DNA from: Aplysia californica
Taxonomy: Eukaryota; Mollusca; Gastropoda; Aplysiida; Aplysiidae
NCBI RefSeq assembly: GCF_000002075.1
Contig: NW_004797316.1
Location: 2,104,090-2,138,707 of the forward strand
DNA length: 34,618 nucleotides
Direction of reading: 5' to 3'
The stretch's first letter is position 1, and each line of letters starts with the position of its first letter. Positions 1-24,857 of this stretch are shown piece after piece. Under the pieces are notes generated by a model. The model was given only the letters and a program-made list of their open reading frames with translations, ran no database searches and was not told where the DNA came from. The translations under genes were made by a program, and so were the position numbers.

Positions 1-40
1 TTATTATTATTATTATTATTACTATTATTATTATTATTTA
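1..40. repeat. (TTA)n microsatellite
   Basis: Near-perfect ATT triplet run at the left edge. Confidence 0.9.
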
Positions 41-149
41 TCTGTCTTTATGGTTATAATTGATGTTATTATTACGTTTGTTATTACATCGTATTAGATT
101 TTCTATACATAATACAAACTCCTTGACATAATATTATAATTATATAATA

Positions 150-220
150 ATGAGAAAGCTATAAAAAGTGAAAGGCTTCACGTGCGAATCTAAAACGTAC
201 TTTCGCTTTCGCTTTCACCC
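150..220 (+). promoter_or_regulatory. Putative PBLD promoter: TATA-like box, E-box, tandem GAAA-type motif
   Basis: A TATAAAAAG string lies at 160-168, a palindromic CACGTG E-box at 179-184, and a tandem ACTTTCGCTTTCGCTTTC at 199-216. On the minus strand the last reads as GAAAGCGAAAGCGAAA, the spacing bound by IRF-family factors in animals. The cluster is about 140 bases upstream of a candidate 5' splice site and about 450 upstream of the start codon. The motifs are seen directly; promoter function is inferred. If the TATA-like box is used, transcription would begin near 190 and the GAAA motif would lie at or just after the start site. Confidence 0.4.
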
Positions 221-357
221 AGCCAACACGCAATGTTGTGATGACAAAAAATACCTGGCCGTGTGGCAGATCAGAAGGTCAGGGACTTCTTCTGCGGCCA
301 AGTGAACTGCCAACTGCCCACTGCCCACCGAGCCCAAGAGCGTTGTCTTCTCAGCTG
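190..357 (+). other. PBLD: Putative non-coding first exon (5' UTR) of PBLD
   Basis: A GTAAAG donor follows CAGCTG at 358, and a strong acceptor (pyrimidine-rich, then CCGCAG) ends at 599, so the leader would be split into roughly 190-357 and 600-620. The left edge is only a guess from the TATA-like box. The 242-bp leader intron contains the GATCTA satellite. No long upstream reading frame is visible. Transcript data would decide. Confidence 0.4.
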
Positions 358-489
358 GTAAAGTTGGCATTTCTTTGAGATTGTTATGTGCAAGATAGTA
401 TAGTGGTATATTTAATTTAATTTAGAGATGCAGATTTATTATTTATTTTATAAACATGGTTTAATTACGCAACGAGCAATGTATTCTTG

Positions 490-580
490 AGATCTTATTT
501 AGATCTAGATTCTAGATCTAGATCTAGATCTAGATCTTGATCTAGGTCTAGATTCTAGATCTAGATTCTAGATCTAGTGA
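490..580. repeat. Palindromic (AGATCT) satellite
   Basis: About 90 bases of imperfect AGATCT/TCTAGA repeats. Each unit is self-complementary, so the tract can fold on either strand and is dense in GATC, BglII-type and XbaI-type palindromes. Shorter copies of the same word occur elsewhere in the window (near 1480, 3620, 10770, 21380-21450 and 24475), suggesting it is a common genomic motif here. It lies just upstream of the PBLD start codon, probably in the leader intron. Confidence 0.85.
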
Positions 581-620
581 ATCAATCTTCTGTCCGCAGT
601 CGTCGAAGCTTGAAAGAAAA

Positions 621-15071
<14,451 letters not shown>

Positions 15072-15773
15072 TTTGTAACCAGCCTGTATAAAATAATGTT
15101 ATCTGAGATGGATCGTTTACCAGTTTCCACTGGTATTACTGCGAGCAAGATAACTTTGGGCTGTCATTCATCATCATAAAGGGATGTATCCAGGGCTGTC
15201 CACTCTGAATTTTGCACTTCAGGAAGATTAAGGGTCAATTTCAGGTAGTGTGGCCAAAAATCAGAAAGTACAAATACAAAGAAATGAAAGAAAAAAAACA
15301 TTTCCCCCGTACAAATAGTTAGTTGCCACTGAGTGGAACTTGCTTTTAGTGACATTATTATGTGATTATGTTTTTTGTATGCGTTTGTGTATGTGCTTGG
15401 GTGTGCATAAGTGAAGGTGAAAATGTTGATGCAATGAAATGTGTGGGTTTAAAAAAAAAAAAAACATTTATGGGCCATCGTTCAGGGTACCTAATAATTA
15501 ATATTGAATGTGGATTTGAGTGCAGGGTGACTGCCAAACTGAATTCAGAATCCGTCACCCGTGCCAAAGGAACTCAATATTTAAACATATTTTTTTACAA
15601 TGAGATGTGATTTTTCTTTCTTGATCAATGCACAAATTTTTCAGCAGCCCCAAAGACTTGAAGGAAGGCAGAAAGAATAACTGAATAATAGAATTGATGA
15701 ATATATATTCGCTATAGTGACTAGCCAGATTTTATCTGAATTGTGTATGAAAATGTATTGCCTACTGACCCGC

Positions 15774-15779
15774 AATAAA
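15774..15779 (+). terminator. PBLD: Candidate PBLD polyadenylation signal
   Basis: AATAAA about 700 bases after the stop codon. A TATAAAATAAT stretch at 15087-15097 is a nearer but weaker alternative. Not confirmed by transcript data. Confidence 0.35.
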
Positions 15780-18700
15780 CGCATAGAGGGCCGATGGTCG
15801 AGTGCAGGAAAGGAGCAATCTGGCACGTTTCTGTTACAACTTGTTTATGAAATCCAGTCTTCAGTACCAAGGTTCTCAACAAGGGGTAAATCTACACTGA
15901 GGTTGCCCTCTTACATAGTCAGGAGGGTAAATTGGATGACTTAGCATATTTATAGACATATTTCCTTTCCAGTTAGTTTGGGTGCCATTTGTATTCAAAA
16001 GGCGTATTGATTGCTCAGTTGGTATCATGCAGGGTGAAAGAAGGAATAGATAGCTGTGGTTCGAAAACACAGTGAGGCATTGGTGAACTTCAGTTGTTAG
16101 GGGTGTTTTGTAGGCTCTCCATCCACTTGGCTCTGTCATAGTGAAGATGGGTGTTGAATTTGGAGATTCTACAGCTTAAAAGACCTTACTGTCTTTACAT
16201 GTATAAAGGCAAACTCATTCTATAAATAGAAATTATACCCATATCTACTCTGAATCTGATCTGAAAAGGTGTAATCTAAGCTCCATACAACGTGTTTTCA
16301 TTATTGACAAAATTTGTTTTAACTTTCATCACCTGGGAACTGAGTGAGTAAAAGAAAAATGAATGTCCAACTATTTTCCCAGGCTGTGTCCACGCGTGAG
16401 TACCAGGTATGAGAGTCACAGGCTCTAATGTATAGGGTTGTAAATGAAGGAAGTTCATGTGTCGAGCAGCCTGACTTATATTGTTGTATTCCTGTATCCT
16501 CTTGCTCCTTTTTTTGTTGCCTGACTGTTATTTACAAACACTCCCACAAGTTGAAAGGTGGGGTATAGGGATTCTTTGTTCTCATTCTAATACTACTAAA
16601 AGTAAGGGATTAACGGGAGGAGTCGATTTTGGGTCAAGCTATGCAAATTGAGATGTTGGCTGATTCTTGAATTTAAGGTCAACGAGTTTTCTGTCTAAAA
16701 ATAGCAAGGAGACAATTGAGAAAATCGTTATTCACGTGGTAAATTGCCTTTGAATTTAGGAGGATGGGTCAAAATGTGTATTTCCACAATAATTGTCTTT
16801 TTTCTCAAACTGTCATTTTTTTGCAGTTTTCCCCTATTCCTTCCTTAGTTTTCATCCCTTTGACTTGAAACTATTCGGAAACATAGGTGGCATGGCTGCT
16901 ATTAGTACTAGTGCAACACAGAGATATTTGCGAAAAGATTAACTCTTTTCCATTGACAACGGATTATGTAACCAAAATTTAGAAAAACTCTACGTAAATT
17001 GGGAAAATTCTCATAATTTTTTATTTTTTTTTAACACTTATTTAAAAATACTCAGGTACAATGATAGGGATGGGTTCAGATATATTTTCACCAAGTTTGG
17101 TCAAATTTGTTCAATCAATAAGAAAGCTGTAGGGATTTGAAATTAGTTGTTTATTTTAAAGATGGCGGCCGTTCCCATAGCAATCGTTGTAGCGATGCAA
17201 AAATAAAAGTATGTATGAAAAGGTTTTTCTATGCCTAATTTATATTATATTTAAATTTGACCTTGGGCAACAAACAGAAAAGGGACCTCGAGAGTCGCTC
17301 CTTCCGTTAAGGCCGTTTTCAACTCTTGTGTCAAAAGTTTACTCGGATAATTTGTTTGCAAAAGTTACAATGTTAAGATTATTAATTGCATGCAACGTCA
17401 CCTGTTGTGTTCACATCCTGAACATTTCTAAAGGAGGTAAACCCTGGTGAAATCTACTGTACTTGAAATAAAAGACGTATTTTTCTAATTTTGCTTTGTT
17501 TTCTGCTGTTGCAATGTCTGGTGGTACCGCAGTTTTGCAGAGATACACCTTTTTCTTTTATTTAATGTAGGTGTTTTATGGCCCCCATCAACACAATTTA
17601 GATCACCCCTCCGTCCTTGGCCTTTTCCTTCCCTAAGCCTCAAAGTCGAAGCTTTGTAACTGAAACAGAAAATTAGATCCAAACACAAGCTTCAGCATAT
17701 CTCGGGCCACAGAGGCAGCTTAAGCTTGGGAAAAAAGAACACACTGGCACCATAACAGTCATTCTTCTTGAAAAATGGCATACAGATTCCGCTGATGGTG
17801 GAGATGAAAGAAACAGAGCCTGCTAGTGATGCCCTCCAATCAACTGCATCGCGCATCGCTGGTTACTGGCACATATGTTATGTTATAAATTCATTAAAAA
17901 TAATTTGAGTGTCCTTCCATGCCAAGAAAACTGGAAGGGTGTAGTTGGTATGTACAACTTCTTCACTATCCTTCCATGGTTTCTATTTCTATGCCCTTTG
18001 CACTTCTTTAAAAAAGCACTAAATGACCTTGCTTGTGTCTTTTTTAATTCTTTTTGTCTTATCCCTTGAAACTAACAGTAAAGTGAAGGCATAAAATCCT
18101 GAATCACAAACGATGACAAGGTATATTGCAGTAGGGAATTCTTCCCAAAGTCTACACAACAGAGTGGAGATTTGTGAAAATTGGGGATGAGTTCACTATT
18201 GGTGCCTTCATCAAAGGAGCAATCTCGGAGCGGTTTGTTAACACTACGCATTCACCGTTACATATTGCATGAAAATGCCGAGGCGTAATTTTTTCAGAGA
18301 AATAGGGTGATTTGACCTTGTGCAACTGGCATAGTGTAGTCATTTAGTTTTGGGGATATTATGACTTCGACCTCGATGTTTATCAGCATTCTATTGCGGA
18401 GTGGCAAGGTAGTTTGCATGGCACATGAAAGACATAAGTTTAGTTCTCACACCGACTGCTGGGATGCTGTATGCTACTCAGCCTGGATTGGCCGTCACCA
18501 GTAGAGCTGAAGCATCCTGCCTTTTACATGATCTAAACTGTTTCAACAATGGTGAAAAACATGTAATCCCCATGGTGTGAGCTCTCCTTAACATGTCGCG
18601 ACCTCAGTGCTTTCTTGTCGTATCTCTATTTTTTTTAAACATTGAAATGTGACTTCTTAATTAAGCTCACTCTTTGTTATGAGCAGTTTTCACTGTTTAA

Positions 18701-20990
18701 AAAAAAATGGAAATATGACAAGAAAGCACTGACGTTGTGATGTGTGAGGGACATAAAAAAAGGAAAGCGAACATGTTTATACATTTCATTAATATATATA
18801 TTTTTAAGTACATCACAATATAAACTTTACAAATATGAATGTAACGAGGGTAATGATATTGAAAAGAAGATAGATATGTGCAGAATTTGATCATTTATCT
18901 CCATAAAAAGATTTATCACATGAAATGTGATGTGCACATGACCTAATAACATTAGAGTCGGAGTCACAAACAGCAAGACTCAAAGTAAAGATTTAAGCTT
19001 TACAAATGACCAATAGATTAATGATATATGTACCATTTTTTCTTGCCTTGCTTTTTTCACGTTCAAACTCAAAACCCTGAAGCAATTATTTCTCCGAGAT
19101 GCATTTTTTTCGGACAGTTGGGAAAAGACTTTACACAAAGACCTTGTTTTCACCAGCCCTGAGCCCTGTGAGATCTTTTTTTGTGAAAGTAACTGGCCTG
19201 AAGTTATTAATTTCTAGTTCCACATTTCTTTTCTAAATTAAAAGGCACTGTAGATTAATAAGTCATAACCTGAAATCTATAAAATTAAAGGAGTCCAATT
19301 TAAGTATTACATGTACAAGAAATGCATGCAAATGCAGTCAGCTACAATTATTATGCACTCATTATATGATGACTTGAACAGCAAATTATCCCACATTATC
19401 GACAGTTTGTAAGTTTCCTGTCAGTGTTAATTATATTGCATTACTAAGATGTTTCTGAAACCTGTGAAAGTAAAAGACCACTGCAATTAATATATATATA
19501 GCAATCAAGGGGAGAAATGCATGGAGAACCATGATCACCGATGTCAGTTTCAAATCTGGCACTTTTTTATGACTCTTACTTTTTTATGGCAGTATATAAA
19601 AATACAGACTTGCATTTTAAGGATGTAATTTTTTGGGGGACAGATAATAATGTCATCAGGAAATTTCAATTCCCACGTGAAAAGGTTATTTTATTTTATA
19701 ACTATAACTGACTGTAACCATTTTTTGTTGCAGAGATGCATTTTGTTGAGCCCACGTTGGCTGTGATAAAACTATGCCTCAGAGATCTAAACTGTGTCTT
19801 AGTAGTAGTCTTAGGTTACTGGGATGTAGAATATATTTATGTATTCAAAGAAGTCATATCCCCAGAGAGAGAGCCTCTTCAGCTTGTTTTCTTGTGAACA
19901 ATTTGTTTAGTCTTGTCTCATCTTTAACGATAATGAGTTTGCATTCATAAACTCTCTATTCAGACATATTTTATTCTCGGCAGTCACAAAATAATACAAG
20001 TATGGATGTGATGATGAAGATACAATAGAAGAAATTTATCTGAAGGTGATCAAAAAAGAAATGAGCATAACTTGAATGAAGACAACAAGTAATTGCACAT
20101 CAACCCGACTGAATTACGTATATTTTCCTTTCCTGTCTGGATAATGATAAGATTCCTCAAAGCTCAAATTCGAGAACATGTAGAATTGAACACAGTTTTT
20201 ACCCAGGAGAAATACATTTTCCCTCACCTTATCCACAAACCCTAAAAAACCTATCCGACTAGCACCATTCCTTGATCTCTAAGGAGGCTGATAATCAGAT
20301 ATGAATTCATTTACTATACTGCAAATAAGACTTATCTCCCCCCCCCCCCCCCCGCCATCCTACTGGGAGCCATTTATATTTGTAAAGCCAAAACTGACTG
20401 GATTTCAGGAGGGTCTTGTCTTCATATATCCGCTGTATCTTCTGTCTTGCTCTCTTTAGAGCTGATATTATGACCACAGGTCTCCCACCATGAGTGGCCC
20501 TCCTTTTAAAACCTTACCTGAGGCCAGTAGAGATAAACTGCTCATACAAAAAGACTTGTATCAAACAAAATGCAAGCCTGATTTATCTAAAATTTAATTT
20601 GCTGCTTTTACTTTAACCAAAATGGAAAAAAAAACAAGGGAAAAATAATCTTGTGCAAAAGTCCTTGAAGTTGACTGTTGAACTAGGGCAAAAATTCTAT
20701 AACTATACTTTAAGTAGATTAAGTAAAATTACTAAGAGTACAACGCATAAATACAAAGGTGATCATCATATTCGCAATGTACACATGTATTGAGATGGCA
20801 TCATAAATCGTTAAGGCAGATGCAATGGAATTTTTTTAACCACTTCACATCCCGAGCCTGGGACTACCTTTGAATGTCAAGAACAATTGAGCAGATTGTG
20901 AAATCACTGGCCTAGAATGTACTGTATGAGGAAAAGGGTTTTAAGTAATAATGGTGCCATTTATACTTCATAACTTCCCCTTGACACATA
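15780..20990. other. Intergenic stretch between convergent genes
   Basis: About 5.2 kb of AT-rich sequence without a recognised gene. The visible structure is the hairpin at 18592-18745 and a run of 16 C at 20338-20353. Sequence near 17040-17110 (CACCAAGTTTGGTCAAATTTG) has the feel of a repeat, but no second copy is in the window. Short frames lack domains. Confidence 0.5.
18592..18745. repeat. Inverted-repeat hairpin
   Basis: The arms at about 18592-18640 and 18696-18745 share CAGTGCTTTCTTGTC, a CATATTTCCATTT-like segment, and then T8-9 with AAAC; the loop is about 55 bases. It could be a small MITE or a transcribed hairpin. No target duplication was identified. Confidence 0.55.
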
Positions 20991-21004
20991 TATTGGAATG
21001 AAAG

Positions 21005-21130
21005 TAAGAAACTGATGGTATTGACGAATAAACTTCTGGTGGTTAAACTAATGGTACTGATGGATAAACCAACGTTACTGAAGGATAAACCAATGTTACT
21101 GAAGGATAAACTTATGGTAATTGTGGTATA
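21005..21130. repeat. About 21-bp minisatellite
   Basis: Roughly five imperfect units of the form GTTACTGAAGGATAAACCAAT. Related GATGGATGAA/GATGAATAA words occur at 23815-23920, on the other side of the Ty3/Gypsy fossil, so the fossil may have landed in or near such a satellite. Confidence 0.65.
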
Positions 21131-21180
21131 ATCAACTAACCAACCTGGTATTGTATTAGACATCTACAACTGGTTGTACT

Positions 21181-21327
21181 ACCCGAATAAATCTGGCTCG
21201 TATTTGGCCTGCTGAACACAATGGCTACACGTTTCTTTGTTCCTTAGTACGGTCCATTCTCTGTAAGTGGCCTAAGTTACCCCGAGTGGCCTAAGTAGCC
21301 CCAGTTAACAGAAGGTAAAACACCACA
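21181..21327 (+). repeat. 5' LTR of the Ty3/Gypsy fossil
   Basis: Shares AAATCTGGCTCGTATTTGG and GTGGCCTAA...TTACCCCGAG with 23672-23812. It is followed at 21328 by TGGTGTCAGAA, a typical tRNA primer-binding site start. The left edge is uncertain by some tens of bases. Confidence 0.75.
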
Positions 21328-23671
21328 TGGTGTCAGAAAAGACAGTGGTGTGTTATTACCGTTGATATTGATCTATATAGATCTAGGTTCAGAGCCACAG
21401 TGTCAGAGAACCATAGATCTCGATAGAACCTAGAGTCTAGATTTTAGATCTAGAGTTGAGTCTACACTGACAATGGCAGAACAAAAACAATTCACAGCAA
21501 ATTTGCCACCCCGAACAAAATTGGACTTCTCCAATACAATAGAAATTCACCAGAACTGGTTGAAATCCAAGAGGCAGTTGAATAATTTATAAATTTTTGT
21601 AGCTTCAAGATTTTAAGAGAAGATCCAAAAAAAAAAAAATAGTTTTGAGTTGCAGTCTTCATGACATGCATAGGAGACGAGGCGCTCGATGATGGAATGA
21701 GGCTCTCAGACGAGGAGAAAGAAGATCAAGATCAGATAATCAAATCTTTCAATGAGTATAGCATTGGCAAAGTCAACGAGATGTTCAAATCAAACAAATT
21801 TCTCAAGAGGACCCAGAAACAGCACAAAACTGTTGATTCATATGTCACAGAGTTGCGCCAACTGGCAAAACGTTGCAATTTTGTCGAAGAAGATCGAATG
21901 ACTAGAGACAGGCTTGTGATTGGAATACAAAATGACAACGTCAGAGAAAAGCTTCTAGAACAGTTCTAAGAAGCTCTCATGTGGGTGAAGCTTTGGACAT
22001 TTGCAGAGCACAGGAAAAAGCTAAAACACAGCTTCAGGCGATGTCTTTATCTACTGATCCACAAGTAAATAAACTTGGAAAACGAACCGAGCACAGAAGC
22101 AGCCAGAATCACTGAAAAACCGAAACCCCACATACCGGCACATGAATGTGGACGTCAGCACAAGAAGGGAAGATGTCTGGCACGAGAGGCAGTTTGCCAT
22201 TCATGCCCGAAGATAGGGCACTTTTCAAACGTATGTAGGACTCCCAAAACCACTTCCAAGAAACCATACAGAAAGAGAGTGAACATATTGGAAGATGAAG
22301 AAGAGGGGTACTTGGTAGCAGTGTTTGGACCAGGACAGCAAAACCCATGGCAAGCAAATGTCACAGTCAATGGAAGGAGTATAGGCTTTAAGTTAGACAC
22401 GGGTGCTAACGAGACGGTTATCCCCAAAAGTTGTGTCCCGGCAAACACCACCAAGATCTGCAGATCCCAAAAGAGACTGTATGGACAATCAGGTGAACAA
22501 TTCAGGATTGTTGGAGAATTCCGAGCAGAATCGAAATTGGATGCAGGAAATTGTGTCAAACAGAAGATCTATGTGTTGGAAAATCTTCCACAACCGCTAC
22601 TTGGGAAACCTGCAATAGAAAAACTGAACCTGTTGAAGAGAATCAATGTCTTGAAACATAATTCTGATTTCAAGAAAGAATTTCCAGAATTATTTACTGG
22701 CCTTGGAAAGCTAAAGAAAGAGTACAAAATCGAGAAAAGAGAAAATGTAGTACCATTTTCAGTGGCAACCCCAGGAGACTGGCCTTACCCCTTCACAAGA
22801 AAGTGGACCACGAGTTAAAGAGACTTGAAGAAGATGGAATCATCAAGAAGATCGATTCACCAACCGAATGGTGTGCTCCCATCGTGGTGGTCTCGAAGAA
22901 AGAGAGCAAGGTTAGGATCTGTGTGGACCTTACTAAATTGAACGAAGGAGTGAAGAGAGAATACTACCCTTTGCCTACTACAGAACAGCTTTTAGCTCAA
23001 GTGTCAGGTGCTACAGTTTTCACTAAGCTTGACTGTAACAGTGGATTTCATCAGGTCCCCCTTTCTGAAGAGTCTCAAGAACTCACGACATTCATCACCC
23101 CCTTTGGACAGTTTGCATAAAGAAGAATGCCATTCGGGATCTCATCCGGTCTAGAAATTTTCCAGAGAGATGTCGCACCTTCTTTCTGGAATACCAGGAG
23201 TCATATACAATATTGATGACATTCTCATTAGCGGAAACAGCAAATAAGAGCATGATGCCAGAGTTAGAGAGGTGTTGCGAAAGCTGAAAGATGCCGATGT
23301 CACTCTCAACGAGAAAAGTCAGTTCTCAACAAATAAGAAGAAATTTCTGAGTCATAATACCACAGAATGGAATTGAAATTGATCCAGATAAGATAGAGGC
23401 CATTACAAATCTGCCTCAGCCAGAGAACGTCTCAGACATTAGGCGTCTATTAGGCATGGTAAATCAGGTTGGCAAATTTATTGACAACTTGTCAAGCATG
23501 ACAGCGCCACAGAGGGAGCTCCAGAAGAAAGAGAACTGTCGCTGGATCTGGAATGAAGAGCATCAACTGGCATTTCAGAAAATCAAAGGAGCACTGACTG
23601 AGACTCCAGTTCTAGCCCACTACGACCCAAACCTTGAGACGAAAGTGTCTGCTGATGCAAGCAAGTCTGGC

Positions 23672-23812
23672 ATAAATCTGGCTCGTATTTGGCCTGCTGA
23701 ACTCAAAGGCTGCATGTTTCTTTGTTCCTTAGTATGGACCGTTCTTTGTAAGTGGCCTAAATTACCCCGAGTAGCCTAAGTAGCCCCGGTTGACGGTAGG
23801 TAAAGCACCCCA
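23672..23812 (+). repeat. 3' LTR of the Ty3/Gypsy fossil
   Basis: Direct repeat of the 5' LTR at roughly 90 percent identity by eye, ending at CACCCCA. Confidence 0.75.
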
Positions 23813-23979
23813 GTACTGACAGATTAAGACATGTTATCGATGAATAAATTGATGTTTTGATGGATGAAGTATATTATTGATGAATAATCTGATGTTTTGA
23901 TGGGAAAATAAAGTATCTCAATGTATCTCAGAGGTTGTGGCACCGTCGTCTGGTCTCAGCTCCAGTTGGTAAATGGAAT

Positions 23980-24139
23980 TCAAGTAGTCATTGAAAGAGT
24001 TGTTGGTGGCAAGGCAGTACACAGCACCTGTTGAGATGCGAATGCTGGAAGGTTGGGGGGGGGGGGGTGTAGAAGATGAACTTGAATCAGTGGAAACATT
24101 GTGACAACAAGTAAAAAAGCAGCAGAGCAAAATACAGAT
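23980..24139 (-). CDS. GGCX: GGCX terminal exon with 13-C homopolymer
   Basis: The acceptor CCCCATTTACAG precedes ATCTGTATTTTG. With the incoming phase this reads [16 protein letters not shown], aligning after KILRR with the human segment that follows VFRR. A run of 13 C (plus-strand G, 24055-24067) then encodes PPPP, and the frame ends at TGA (23982-23980). One extra C would instead continue in a more ordinary-looking frame to a stop at 23918. The true C-terminus is therefore uncertain. Confidence 0.65.
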
Positions 24140-24712
24140 CTGTAAATGGGGGTAAATAAAAACTTCTTGAACATGTTTACATTTTTCAAATTTTCTAGTT
24201 GTGAGCATAAATCCTAAGCTGTGGCCACCCACATGATAGAGAGGCCTATCAAAAAACTTGTTCAAGACAGTAACTGTAGCACTGAAGTCATTCAACCATG
24301 TTACACATGTATATCAGATCAAAGACAAAGGAATTTAATGGGATCACCCCGCCAAAGATAGTATTTATTGTCTTAAAATAGTGAAAGAAAGGCCACCCTC
24401 CGATGACAGTTTAGAGTCAAGACAAACAGTAGCCTGTTATATTTATAACTTATGTGGATCTAACGTTTGCGTTTAGATCTAGGGTCTGTAAATATTTTCA
24501 GAACTCCAACATCTGCACTGGCAGTGAGTCAGAGTAGGCGTACTAGTATGAAGGCACAGATGTACATGTCATGTACATGTTTATAACACACATACGTTTG
24601 AGAGAGTGTGTATGAATAATAAAAATAATAATACTATGAATGAGCGCAAATGTACAATAATATATATGAGTGTGTGCAAATGTACAATAATATATAATAT
24701 ATGTGTGAGTGA

Positions 24713-24747
<35 letters not shown>

Positions 24748-24781
24748 TGAGTGTGTGTATGTTTGTGTGTGTGCGTGTGTT

Positions 24782-24857
<76 letters not shown>

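Larger units (their letters stand above)
21181..23812 (+). mobile_element. Ty3/Gypsy-type LTR retrotransposon fossil
   Basis: Flanked by direct repeats of about 140 bp. Recognisable parts in order are a gag-like region (about 21660-21970), a zinc-knuckle (about 22140-22240), an aspartic protease with DTGA (about 22390-22430), reverse transcriptase (about 22800-23450) and the beginning of an RNase H-like region (about 23560-23680). Integrase was not recognised. The element is broken in several places and shorter than a complete family member (usually 4.5-6 kb). The end repeats differ at about 15 of 140 positions by eye, implying an old insertion. GTACT occurs on both outer sides and may be a 5-bp target duplication. 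It lies between the two converging genes. Confidence 0.88.

Noticed and set aside
17160-17210. GATGGCGGCCGTTCCC motif as a possible YY1-type promoter element
   Set aside because: An isolated word with no downstream gene on either strand.
17691-17880. Possible exon on the minus strand in the intergenic region
   Set aside because: Frames carry stops and match no family that I can recognise.
20912-21163. Minus frame with repeated Ile/Ser/Leu units
   Set aside because: Translation of the 21-bp minisatellite, whose length keeps the frame open.
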